A DNA stretch of 64,000 nt. Source: Anaerolineae bacterium. Lineage in GTDB: Bacteria; Chloroflexota; Anaerolineae; Anaerolineales; Villigracilaceae. The stretch covers positions 1 to 64,000 of the forward strand of contig JAKLPV010000085.1 in assembly GCA_022013685.1 (NCBI GenBank), read 5' to 3'. The notes below the pieces were generated by a model, which saw nothing but the letters and a program-made list of their open reading frames with translations, made no database searches and had not been told where the DNA came from. Shown piece after piece: positions 49,706 to 57,993 of this stretch (position 1 is its first letter; every line of letters starts with the position of its first letter). A program made the translations under genes and the position numbers.

Positions 49706-50146
49706 ATGAACACTTTTCCGCGTGCCAGTAAAACTGCTTTGTTGCGCAAAATTACCAGCCTGGCGCTGATCGTTTTGTTTGTCTCTGTTTCCATTTCCAT
49801 TTGGAAGATGATCCTGGCAAACGGTATGTTGCTGCTCCTGGTATCGGGCACGTTTTTTGCCGTGCTTGCCAGGAACCTTGACCCCCTTTTCGGGAAACCG
49901 GTTTTAAAGCTGGATGAATTTGGTATTTCCCAGGGCGGTTACCTGTGGCCGATGGACAACTGGAAACTTGAATGGAGCGCCATCACCAAAGCGCGCTTGT
50001 TTGGCGGCGCGAATCCCACCCTGATCGTGCTGGATACTCCCCTGGCCACGCGCATGGTGACAGATTTCGAATCTTTCGAGCAGATCGTCCAACTGGTTTG
50101 CACAGAACTCGAAAAACGCGGCTGTCCGATTGAAAAAAATTCATAG
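49706..50146 (+). CDS. Hypothetical membrane protein (PH-like region)
   Basis: Two TM segments then soluble domain; good codon usage. Confidence 0.6.
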   Translation: MNTFPRASKTALLRKITSLALIVLFVSVSISIWKMILANGMLLLLVSGTFFAVLARNLDPLFGKPVLKLDEFGISQGGYLWPMDNWKLEWSAITKARLFGGANPTLIVLDTPLATRMVTDFESFEQIVQLVCTELEKRGCPIEKNS

Positions 50147-50175
50147 GAATGCCCGGAACTTCTTGCCGTGAAAAA

Positions 50176-50224
50176 ACGTGAAGTATGAAACGTAAAACAC
50201 CCTTCACTCATCACGTTTCATTTT
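50176..50224. repeat. Degenerate ~7-mer palindromic array
   Basis: ACGTGAAGTATGAAACGTAAAAC...TTCACTCATCACGTTTCAT; 9-bp inverted repeat ATGAAACGT/ACGTTTCAT. Confidence 0.5.
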
Positions 50225-50316
50225 TTACCCGTACTTTCCGTTTGCGCTGATTTTGACCTTGCCGGTGAGCAGATTTTTGAACCCCTGTTGAAACAAAGTT
50301 GGAAAGGCTCAATAAC

Positions 50317-51702
50317 ATGACAAATGCCCGTATTGACCAATTGGTGCAAGTTCTGAATCAAAAAACATGGCCCAAAACCAATACCATCACTCCCCAGGCG
50401 CGCGAAATGTTCCTGGCCGGCCTGGATGCGGCCAACACCTACAGCGGAAATTTCGACGATCTGCTTGACCCGGTCCAGGGCTTCTTTCAAATTGGCGTGC
50501 TTTCCTATGCCCTGGCCGGCTCCGCCCGCATTCTGAGCCTGGCGGCTTTTATCGGCAACGACCGGTTCGACCCGGATGGCCTGCAAAAAGCCCAGGATTT
50601 GATCCGCACCGCAAACCGATTCTCCCCCGGTCAACCCGAAATCGAGCTGGTCGAGGCCGGGCTGTGGATCAACCTGAAGCAGTATCCAAATGCCCGCCAG
50701 GTCCTTGACCGTATCTCGAAGGCCGATTTTATGAACATCCACCTTTGCCTGGCCGAGATGAGCTACTGGAGCAATTTTGACATCGCCCAGAGCGAAGCCT
50801 GGTTCCGCCGCGCAAACAGCCTCAACGTTTCAGGCGCGCAGCGCGCTATTTTGTTCAATCGCATGGCGCGTCAATATCTGGTGAGTGAGCGCTACGACCA
50901 GGCCATTGACCTTTACTGGAAAACCGCCGAAATGACCCCACAAGATCCCTGGGTCTGGCACAACATGAGCGTCATCTATCTGCGCCAGAACAAACTGGTC
51001 GATTCGTTTTATGCCAATCAAAAAGCGCTCCATCTTATGGATTTTGCCGCCGCCCGCGAAATCCACGATTACCTGCGCCCTCACTTTGGGCTGATTAAAC
51101 AGCTTGAAGACGCCCAGGAGAGTTTGCGGCGCGACCCGCGCCAGGCGGGCCTGTATTTGCGAACAATCGCCGAAATCTATTTTTCGCTTGGGCAAACTCC
51201 GCAAGCCTTGAAAGCGCTCAACGAACTGCTTAAACCCAAGCCCAAAGATGCCGAAATGTATAACCTGCGCGGGCGCTTGTTCAACCGCCTGCAACAGTTC
51301 GATGATGCCATCGCAGATTTTAGCCAGGCGATTAAAATCCAACCCAAAAACCCCGATTATCCTTATAACCGGGGCAACAGCTATTATGCCAAACAGGATT
51401 TTCGCCGCGCCGCCGAAAATTATGGCGAAGCCATCAAATTAAAACCGGATTATGTCGAAGCCTACACCAACCGCGCCGCCTGTTACCGGATGCTCAAAAA
51501 TTTTGACAAAGCCCTGGCCGATTACAACAAAGCCATCAGTTTGCGTCCCAACGACCCGGTCAGCTACATCGACCGCAGCCAGGTCTATCAGCTTTTGAAC
51601 AAAATCCCCCAGGCGCGCAAAGACCTCGAATTTGCCCTGACCCTGCCTGCCCCGAACCGTCAAATTCAGGATGAAATTCACCAGGCGCTCGGCAGGCTAT
51701 AA
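50317..51702 (+). CDS. TPR-repeat protein
   Basis: Multiple TPR motifs in the C-terminal half (FDDAIADFSQAIKIQPKNPDYPYNRGNSYYAKQDFRRAAENYGEAIKLKPDY). Confidence 0.88.
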   Translation: MTNARIDQLVQVLNQKTWPKTNTITPQAREMFLAGLDAANTYSGNFDDLLDPVQGFFQIGVLSYALAGSARILSLAAFIGNDRFDPDGLQKAQDLIRTANRFSPGQPEIELVEAGLWINLKQYPNARQVLDRISKADFMNIHLCLAEMSYWSNFDIAQSEAWFRRANSLNVSGAQRAILFNRMARQYLVSERYDQAIDLYWKTAEMTPQDPWVWHNMSVIYLRQNKLVDSFYANQKALHLMDFAAAREIHDYLRPHFGLIKQLEDAQESLRRDPRQAGLYLRTIAEIYFSLGQTPQALKALNELLKPKPKDAEMYNLRGRLFNRLQQFDDAIADFSQAIKIQPKNPDYPYNRGNSYYAKQDFRRAAENYGEAIKLKPDYVEAYTNRAACYRMLKNFDKALADYNKAISLRPNDPVSYIDRSQVYQLLNKIPQARKDLEFALTLPAPNRQIQDEIHQALGRL

Positions 51703-51738
51703 TCTTGTCCAAAGAATTGTTTGGATATTCGGAGACCC

Positions 51739-52542
51739 ATGTCAAAAATATTTACCCGTACTTTTCGTGTGCGCTGGTCTGAGTTGGACGCCAGCGGGAC
51801 CGTCGCCCCGGCGGCTTATCTGCGTTACCTGGTCGAAACTGCCTACGATTGGGGGGACGCGCTTGGTTTGGGAGCCAAAAACGACCGGCTGCTCGGCCTG
51901 TTCTGGCTGATCCGCGAGACCGAGATCCGCTTTTTGCGCCCACTGCGTCACAACGACGTTTTCGACTTCACCATCTGGATGGTCAACTGGCAGCGGGTGC
52001 GCGGCACGCGCTGTTTCGAGCTGACCCTCAAAGACAGCGGCGAAGTCATCGCCCAGGGCAGCCAGCACATCGTCGCCATGGACGCCCAAACCGGCCGCCC
52101 GGCCAGCCCGCCCGAAGAGAGCATCGACAACTTCCGTCTCGACCAGCCGCGCATCTTCCCGTTCGAACGCTTCCCCAAAGTTGCCGCGCCTGAAAAGCAG
52201 TTCGTCATGCAGCGCCAGGTGGAATGGGGAGATTTGGACGCGCTCGAGCATGTCAACAACGCGATCTACGTCACCTACGCTGAAGAAGCCGCCGCACAGG
52301 ACCTCGCCACCCGCGGCTGGACTCCCGTCAAACTGGCCGAATCCAACTTGACGGTTGCCACGCGCCGCGTCCACATCCAATACCTGTCTCCGGCGGTCTG
52401 GGGCGAAACTCTCGCGATTTCGACCCACTCGCTCTCCGCCAGCGACACCGGCGGGACTCGCTACGTCGGCATGGCCCGCGCCGATGGCTTTCCCGTCTGT
52501 GAATGCATCCTGGACTGGGAACTGGTCGAAAGAAAAAAATGA
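51739..52542 (+). CDS. Acyl-ACP/acyl-CoA thioesterase, double hotdog
   Basis: FRVRWSELDASGTVAPAAYLRYLVETAYDWG and QVEWGDLDALEHVNNAIYVTYAEEAA. Confidence 0.85.
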   Translation: MSKIFTRTFRVRWSELDASGTVAPAAYLRYLVETAYDWGDALGLGAKNDRLLGLFWLIRETEIRFLRPLRHNDVFDFTIWMVNWQRVRGTRCFELTLKDSGEVIAQGSQHIVAMDAQTGRPASPPEESIDNFRLDQPRIFPFERFPKVAAPEKQFVMQRQVEWGDLDALEHVNNAIYVTYAEEAAAQDLATRGWTPVKLAESNLTVATRRVHIQYLSPAVWGETLAISTHSLSASDTGGTRYVGMARADGFPVCECILDWELVERKK

Positions 52543-53792
52543 CCCTAAAAAAAATCGTCGCCATCCTCGGCGGCGGCCCGGCCGGCCTGATGGCCGCCGA
52601 AACGCTGGCCGGGCGCTCAGAGATCGAAATCCATATTTACGAGGCCATGCCTTCGCTTGGACGAAAATTCCTGCGGGCCGGGGTTGGCGGGCTGAACCTG
52701 ACCCACTCCGAACCGCAGGATGCGTTCCTTGCCCGCTACAGCCAGCCCGAGCGCCTCGCGCCGATGCTGCGCGCCTTTGGTCAGGAACAAATGATCGCCT
52801 GGGCCAAAGAGCTCGGCTTTGAAACCTTTACCGGCAGCTCCGGGCGGGTTTTCCCGGTTGGCATGAAAGCCTCGCCCATCCTGCGCGAGTGGCTGAAACG
52901 ATTGACAGATTTGGGGGTGGTTTTTCACACAAATCACAAATGGATTGGCTTTGCGGACTCGAAAGTCTCCCGACTTTCGACACTCCAACATCAGGAAACG
53001 TTGGAGTCCATCGTATTTGATACCCCTGATGGCCCGCAAACCGTCCCGGCAGACGCCGCGCTGCTGGCCCTCGGCGGAGGGAGCTGGCCGAAGCTGGGCT
53101 CGACCGGCGGCTGGATTCCGATTCTCGAAGCCCGGGGCATCCCGGTCGCGCCGCTCAAACCCGCCAACTGCGGCTTCGACGTGGCCTGGACCGAAGTTTT
53201 CAAAACCAAATTCGACGGCGCGCCGCTTAAATCGGTGACACTCACCTTTGGCGAGATTTGCAAACAGGGCGAGTTTATCGTCACAAAAGATGGGGTCGAA
53301 GGCAGCCTGATCTACGCCCTGTCCGCGCTCCTCCGCGACGAGATCGAGCAAAACGGACAGGCGGTCATCCACCTCGACCTGGCTCCCGATTGGACTCAGG
53401 AAAAGCTGATTAACCGGCTGTCCCTGCCGCGCGGCTCACGCTCGATGGGCAGTCACCTCGAAAAAACGGTCGCCATCAAAGGGGTTAAAGCCGGGCTGCT
53501 CTGGGAATTTGTCCCGCGTGAAGACTTCCAATCCCCCGCGAAGTTGGCCGCGGCCATCAAAAACCTGCCCATCCCGCTGACCCGCCCGCGCCCGCTGGCG
53601 GAAGCCATCAGCAGCGCGGGCGGAGTCCGTTTCGAGGCGCTCGATGAGCACCTGATGCTTAAATCCCTGCCGGGTGTCTTTTGCGCCGGGGAAATGCTCG
53701 ACTGGGAAGCGCCGACCGGTGGCTATCTGTTGACCGCTTGCATGTCGACTGCCGTCTGGGCCGCAAGGGGAATACAAACGTACTTGCAGTAA
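52539..53792 (+). CDS. NAD(P)/FAD-dependent flavoprotein (TIGR03862/BaiN-like), carrying an in-frame palindromic insert
   Basis: ILGGGPAGLMAAETLAG, LGRKFLRAGVGGLNLTHSE, GGVRFEALDEHLMLKSLPGVFCAGEMLDWEAPTGGYLLTACMSTA. Confidence 0.92.
   Translation: MTLKKIVAILGGGPAGLMAAETLAGRSEIEIHIYEAMPSLGRKFLRAGVGGLNLTHSEPQDAFLARYSQPERLAPMLRAFGQEQMIAWAKELGFETFTGSSGRVFPVGMKASPILREWLKRLTDLGVVFHTNHKWIGFADSKVSRLSTLQHQETLESIVFDTPDGPQTVPADAALLALGGGSWPKLGSTGGWIPILEARGIPVAPLKPANCGFDVAWTEVFKTKFDGAPLKSVTLTFGEICKQGEFIVTKDGVEGSLIYALSALLRDEIEQNGQAVIHLDLAPDWTQEKLINRLSLPRGSRSMGSHLEKTVAIKGVKAGLLWEFVPREDFQSPAKLAAAIKNLPIPLTRPRPLAEAISSAGGVRFEALDEHLMLKSLPGVFCAGEMLDWEAPTGGYLLTACMSTAVWAARGIQTYLQ
52955..53009. repeat. Structured palindromic element (family 2), copy A, intragenic
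   Basis: GGACT-CGAAAGTC(TCCC)GACTTTCG-acac-TCCAACATCAGGAAACGTTGGA-GTCC. Confidence 0.75.
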
Positions 53793-53809
53793 TCTGAAAA
53801 CTGATATTT

Positions 53810-54670
53810 CTATAACGCGATCAAGCAGATCGCGGCCAGCGCCACCAAAATTCCGGCCATCTGCAAGCGGTTGACGCGCTCTTTGAGCAGCAAACCGGCC
53901 AGCAAGACGGTCATGCCGGGGTAGAGCGAACCCAGCACAGCGGCCACGTCCAGCCGCCCGGTTTGGCTGGCCAGGATGTACAGGCCGTTGGCGGTCACGT
54001 CCAGCACGGCGTTGACTGGCACGATCGACCAGACCGGCCTCGCCAGCCGCAGGGACGGGCGCTTGATCAGGGCATAGACCAACAGCATTAGCATCCCGCC
54101 CAGGCGCGAGCCGACCAGCGGCCACAGGTTGGATTCCTGTCCGGCGCGGTGGATCAGGATAAAGTACAGCCCGAAACCAAACCCCGCCAGGAAGGGCATT
54201 CGCAATTCCTTCCAGCCTTGGATGGTCGGGCGCAGGCTGCCGCTTTCTCCGGCTGAAATGGCCCAGACCGCCGCCAGCGCCAGGAGGAAGCCGAACAGGG
54301 TCAGCCAGTCGGGGAATCCTTCGCTGAAACTGCCAAACGCGACCGGCAGGCTGGCCGCCAGCAGGGCCGAAACGGGCGCGGCGATGCTCATCTGGCCTTC
54401 GGCCATGGCTTTGTAGAGCACGATCAGGCCGATTGTGCCGATCGCCCCGGCCAGCATGGCAAAGCCCCAGCCGGTCAGGCTCATCGACGGTTGGCCGGAG
54501 AGCGTGGCAACGGCAAAAACGCCGAGCATGCCGATCCATTCGGCGTGGAAGACGACCGCCAGGGCATTGGCGGAACGGCGCGAGGCCAATCCGCCGGCAA
54601 AATCGGCGGCGCCCCACGAGATTGCCGCGCCGAGACCGTACAGGATGGGAAGCAGGGAGGTTAGATTCAT
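53810..54670 (-). CDS. EamA/DMT family transporter
   Basis: ALLAASLPVAFGSF, DVTANGLYILASQTGRLDVAAVLGSLYPGMTVLLAGLLLKERVNRLQMAGI. Confidence 0.9.
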   Translation of the reverse strand: MNLTSLLPILYGLGAAISWGAADFAGGLASRRSANALAVVFHAEWIGMLGVFAVATLSGQPSMSLTGWGFAMLAGAIGTIGLIVLYKAMAEGQMSIAAPVSALLAASLPVAFGSFSEGFPDWLTLFGFLLALAAVWAISAGESGSLRPTIQGWKELRMPFLAGFGFGLYFILIHRAGQESNLWPLVGSRLGGMLMLLVYALIKRPSLRLARPVWSIVPVNAVLDVTANGLYILASQTGRLDVAAVLGSLYPGMTVLLAGLLLKERVNRLQMAGILVALAAICLIAL

Positions 54671-54756
54671 GGCGGTTAAAGTAACGTGAGATACTCTCTC
54701 GCGTTACGAACGGGCTGATTGTACTTGAAATTGCCAGGCGGTCAGGGTTAAAACAA

Positions 54757-54784
54757 AACGCCAGGGTTAAAAAATCTTGGCGTT
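54757..54784 (-). terminator. Rho-independent terminator after btuD
   Basis: AACGCCA...TGGCGTT, minus-strand T-rich tail TTTTGTTTT. Confidence 0.75.
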
Positions 54785-54790
54785 AAAAAT

Positions 54791-55558
54791 TTACTTCGGC
54801 AGCACTAGCGGCGTGCCATTGAAGGGATGTTTGACCACCTGCACCGGCCAGCCGTAGACCCGCGAGAGCGTTTCTTCGGTCAGAATCTCGGCGGGTGTGC
54901 CGATAAAGCGCAATTCCCCGTTTTCGAGCAGGGCGATGCGCTCGGCATAGCGCGCGGCCAGGTTCAGGTCGTGCAGGGCGATCAGTACCGTCAGCTCACA
55001 CTCGCGGGCCAGTTTGTAGACCAGCTCCATCAGGGTCATTTGGTGCTGCAGATCGAGGTGACTGGTCGGTTCGTCGAGCAGCAGGATCGGGGTGCACTGC
55101 GCCAGGGCGCGCGCCAGCAAGACGCGCTGCTGTTCGCCGCCGGAAAGTTCTCCGACGCGGCGCTCGGCCAGGGACAGGGCATCGACCCGTTCGAGCGAGT
55201 CGCGGGCGATGCGTTCATCGTCCGCGGAGAGCTGACCGAGAAAGTTCAGGTAGGGGGTGCGGCCAAAGAGAACCGTCTCCAGCGCGGTATAGGCCGGGGG
55301 AAGCTGAATGCCCTGCGGGACGACGGCAATTTGACGGGCGCGCCCGGCGGGGCCGAATCCGCTCATTAAACGGCCAGACAGGCGAATCGTCCCGCTCGAG
55401 ACGGGCAGGACCCCGCTCAGGGCGCGGATCAAGGTCGATTTGCCGGAGCCGTTCGGCCCGACCAGCGCGAGAATCTCCCCTTTTTGCATCCCGAAACTGA
55501 TATTTTTCAGCACAGGCCGCCCATGATAGGCGACGGTCAGGTTTTCAGCTTGAATCAT
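54791..55558 (-). CDS. btuD: Vitamin B12-type ABC transporter ATP-binding protein (BtuD-like)
   Basis: VGPNGSGKSTLIRALSG, LSGGEQQRVLLARALAQ; coupled to BtuC-like permease under a cobalamin riboswitch. Confidence 0.88.
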   Translation of the reverse strand: MIQAENLTVAYHGRPVLKNISFGMQKGEILALVGPNGSGKSTLIRALSGVLPVSSGTIRLSGRLMSGFGPAGRARQIAVVPQGIQLPPAYTALETVLFGRTPYLNFLGQLSADDERIARDSLERVDALSLAERRVGELSGGEQQRVLLARALAQCTPILLLDEPTSHLDLQHQMTLMELVYKLARECELTVLIALHDLNLAARYAERIALLENGELRFIGTPAEILTEETLSRVYGWPVQVVKHPFNGTPLVLPK

Positions 55559-56550
55559 TACCAGGCGCCTCCCAGTTTTGCGCGGCGCAAAATCCACAGG
55601 AAGAAAGGCGCGCCGGCCAGGGCCGTGACGATGCCGAGCGGAAGTTCCTGCGGGGCGATCACAACCCGCGCCAGCACGTCGGCCAGCAGCAGGGCGGCCG
55701 CGCCGCCGATAACGCTGAGCGGCAGGATGCGCCGATAGTCTGCGCCCCACCAGAAGCGCATGATGTGCGGAATGATCAGGCCGACAAAGCCGATGATCCC
55801 GGCAAAGGCGACCGCGGCGGCAGTGGTCAGGGAGGCGGCGACGATGATAATCAGTTTGGCGCGGCGCGTATCCAGGCCGAGTTGGGCGGCCTGCTCATCG
55901 CCGAACTGGAGCAGGTTCAGGGAATGCCCGCTCAGGACCAGGGCCGTCAGGCCAATCGCCAGGAAGGGGATCAGGGCCAGGACGGCGTCCCAGCCGCCGA
56001 GAGTGACCCCGCCCAACAGCCAGCCGAGGGCGCGACGCAGCTCTCCACTTGAGCGCAGCATCAGGAAGGAGGTCAGCGAGGTGGCAAAGGAGGAGATGGC
56101 GACCCCGGCCAGGATCAGGCTGGTGGTCGGGACGCTGCCGCCGACGCGGGCGAAGCTGTAAACCAGCAGGACGGTCAACAGGCCAGCGGCGAAGGCCGCC
56201 AACGGGACTGCCATCAACCCGAGCACGCCATACGGCCACTGGATGGACATTGCCAGGACTGCGCCCAGCCCCGCGCCGGAAGCGACACCGATTAAGTAAG
56301 GGTCGGCCAGCGGGTTGCGGAACAATCCCTGGTAGGCTGCGCCGCTGCCGGAGAGCGCCGCCCCGACCAGCACGATCAGGGCCGTGCGCGGCAGGCGGAT
56401 GTCCCACAGGATGGTATTAAATGTGCCGTTCGCGCCCGAACCGGTCAGCGCCGCCCAAAGTTCGGCGGGCGGGATGAATACCGAACCGATGGCGATGCTC
56501 AGGAGCAAGGCCACGGCGAGGGTGAGGAGGGTCAGCAGGTAAGGGCGCAT
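55558..56550 (-). CDS. btuC: FecCD/BtuC-family ABC transporter permease
   Basis: WDIRLPRTALIVLVGAALSGSGAAYQGLFRNPLADPYLIGVASGAGLGAV; GFVGLIIPHIMR. Confidence 0.92.
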   Translation of the reverse strand: MRPYLLTLLTLAVALLLSIAIGSVFIPPAELWAALTGSGANGTFNTILWDIRLPRTALIVLVGAALSGSGAAYQGLFRNPLADPYLIGVASGAGLGAVLAMSIQWPYGVLGLMAVPLAAFAAGLLTVLLVYSFARVGGSVPTTSLILAGVAISSFATSLTSFLMLRSSGELRRALGWLLGGVTLGGWDAVLALIPFLAIGLTALVLSGHSLNLLQFGDEQAAQLGLDTRRAKLIIIVAASLTTAAAVAFAGIIGFVGLIIPHIMRFWWGADYRRILPLSVIGGAAALLLADVLARVVIAPQELPLGIVTALAGAPFFLWILRRAKLGGAW

Positions 56551-56560
56551 GGCAAGATGG

Positions 56561-56637
56561 TAAATGGTGGATGGTAATTGGTAATTGGGTGTGGGCGAAA
56601 ACAAATCCCAATTACCAATTACTAATCGCCAATTACT
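56561..56637. repeat. Inverted pair of heptanucleotide arrays
   Basis: GGTAAAT GGTGGAT GGTAATT GGTAATT ... CCCAATT ACCAATT ACTAATC GCCAATT. Confidence 0.6.
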
Positions 56638-57589
56638 CAAATAACCCCGGCCTGAGCAGCTTCGCCAGGGCTTCGAGGCCGTCCACCAGGCGCGGGCCGG
56701 GGCGGCTGACCAGGTTGTCGTCGAAGGGGAAAACCTGTCCGTTTTTGACGGCGCTCAGGTTCTCCCAACCGGGACGTTCGGCGACCGATTCGACGGTCAC
56801 ACCCCACATCGAGTCACCCAGGATGATGAACATCGGATCTTCAGCCACGATCTGCTCGATGCTCAACTGCGGGTACGCGTCAAGGTCGGCGGCGATGTTC
56901 TTGCCGCCGGCGCGACCGATCAGCAGGGTGATGAAAGTTCCTTTGCCGGCGGTATAAGGCTGGGCCGGATTGCTGGCGTCGATCTCGTAGAAAACGCTGA
57001 AAACCGAGCTGAGCGGAGCGATCTTCTCATCCACGGCGGCGACGCGCGCTTTGAGCGATTCGACCAGTGCTGCGGCTTCTGTTTCGCGCCCGGTCAGTTG
57101 GGCCACGGTTTCGAGGTTGGTATACATTTCTTCGAGTGTGGTTGGGTTTTTCAGGTAGAAAACCGTCAGGCCCAAATCTTCGAGCGATTTAACCAGTTCG
57201 GAGGGGTTGATCTCAGCCGCCAGCACCAGATCGGGCTGCAGGGCGACGATCGCCTCGAGGTTGTATTCGCCCATCGAGCCGCCGATATCGGGCAGGGACA
57301 GGGCCTCGGCGGGATAGTCCGAGAACAGGTCGCGGCCAACCGTTTGCCCGCCCGCGCCGATCGCGAACAGGATCTCGGTGTTGGAGGGGGCCAGCGAGAC
57401 GACTTTTTGGGCCGGTTCCGCGAGAATGACCTGGCGGCCAAGCCCGTCGGTCAGCGAAACGTTGTTCGATGGCGTGGGCGGAAACAGGGAGGGCGCTTCA
57501 GTGGCCGGGACTGTGGGGGTTACGGCTGGGGTGCAGGCGGCCAGGAGCAGGGTCAATGCCAGTAAGGGAAAAGTGATCTTACGAAACAT
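56633..57589 (-). CDS. btuF: Cobalamin/iron-siderophore-type substrate-binding lipoprotein (BtuF-like)
   Basis: Lipobox LLLAACTP; QKVVSLAPSNTEILFAIGAGGQTVGRDLFSDYPAEALSLPDIGG. Confidence 0.9.
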   Translation of the reverse strand: MFRKITFPLLALTLLLAACTPAVTPTVPATEAPSLFPPTPSNNVSLTDGLGRQVILAEPAQKVVSLAPSNTEILFAIGAGGQTVGRDLFSDYPAEALSLPDIGGSMGEYNLEAIVALQPDLVLAAEINPSELVKSLEDLGLTVFYLKNPTTLEEMYTNLETVAQLTGRETEAAALVESLKARVAAVDEKIAPLSSVFSVFYEIDASNPAQPYTAGKGTFITLLIGRAGGKNIAADLDAYPQLSIEQIVAEDPMFIILGDSMWGVTVESVAERPGWENLSAVKNGQVFPFDDNLVSRPGPRLVDGLEALAKLLRPGLFE

Positions 57590-57751
57590 GGGTGAATTCT
57601 CCTTGGAGATATTGTCTGAAGGGCGAAGGTCAAAACCTTCAATCACAAAGGCCACAAAGTGTCACAAAGGAAAACCAAAATAAATTTTCGGCGTGTTACG
57701 TTGTTACCGTTGTGGAAAGGTTTTTATGTACAGCAAAACACAAATCAAAAT

Positions 57752-57776
57752 CCCCTGCCGCGTCAGCGGTCAGGGG
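57752..57776 (-). terminator. Hairpin downstream of the riboswitch aptamer (putative expression-platform terminator)
   Basis: CCCCTG-CCGC-GTCA-GCGG-t-CAGGGG; minus-strand tail ATTTTGATTTGTGTTTT. Confidence 0.55.
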
Positions 57777-57779
57777 AGG

Positions 57780-57940
57780 TCGGGAGGGCAAGTCTGATGA
57801 AAAATCGCCGTTCCCACCTCCTTTCGCGAGAGAGTGGTACGAAAACGAATAGTGCGGGCGACCTGGCTTGTTCTTTGCAGAACTTACAGTTGCGCGACAG
57901 CGCCGGACTTGCACCGGCTTCGCCGCATCCATTCGTTTAT
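57780..57940 (-). promoter_or_regulatory. Cobalamin (B12) riboswitch
   Basis: Minus strand: gaatggatgcggcgaagCCGGTGCAAGTCCGGCGCTGTCGCGCAACTGTAAgttctgcaaagaacaAGCCAGGTCGCCCGCac, matching the conserved core and B12-box; upstream of btuFCD. Confidence 0.9.
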
Positions 57941-57958
57941 TCAGTTGTGAAAAAGATT

Positions 57959-57979
57959 GTATGCCCGGTCGGGGCATAC
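57959..57979 (-). terminator. Rho-independent terminator of the Yip1-like gene
   Basis: GTATGCCC-ggtcg-GGGCATAC, minus-strand tail AATCTTTTT. Confidence 0.75.
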
Positions 57980-57993
57980 GTCAATAGCTGGGT

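Noticed and set aside
55895-56407. Overlapping 170-aa minus-strand ORF within btuC
   Set aside because: Out-of-frame reading of btuC; Arg/Pro/Gly-rich artefact.
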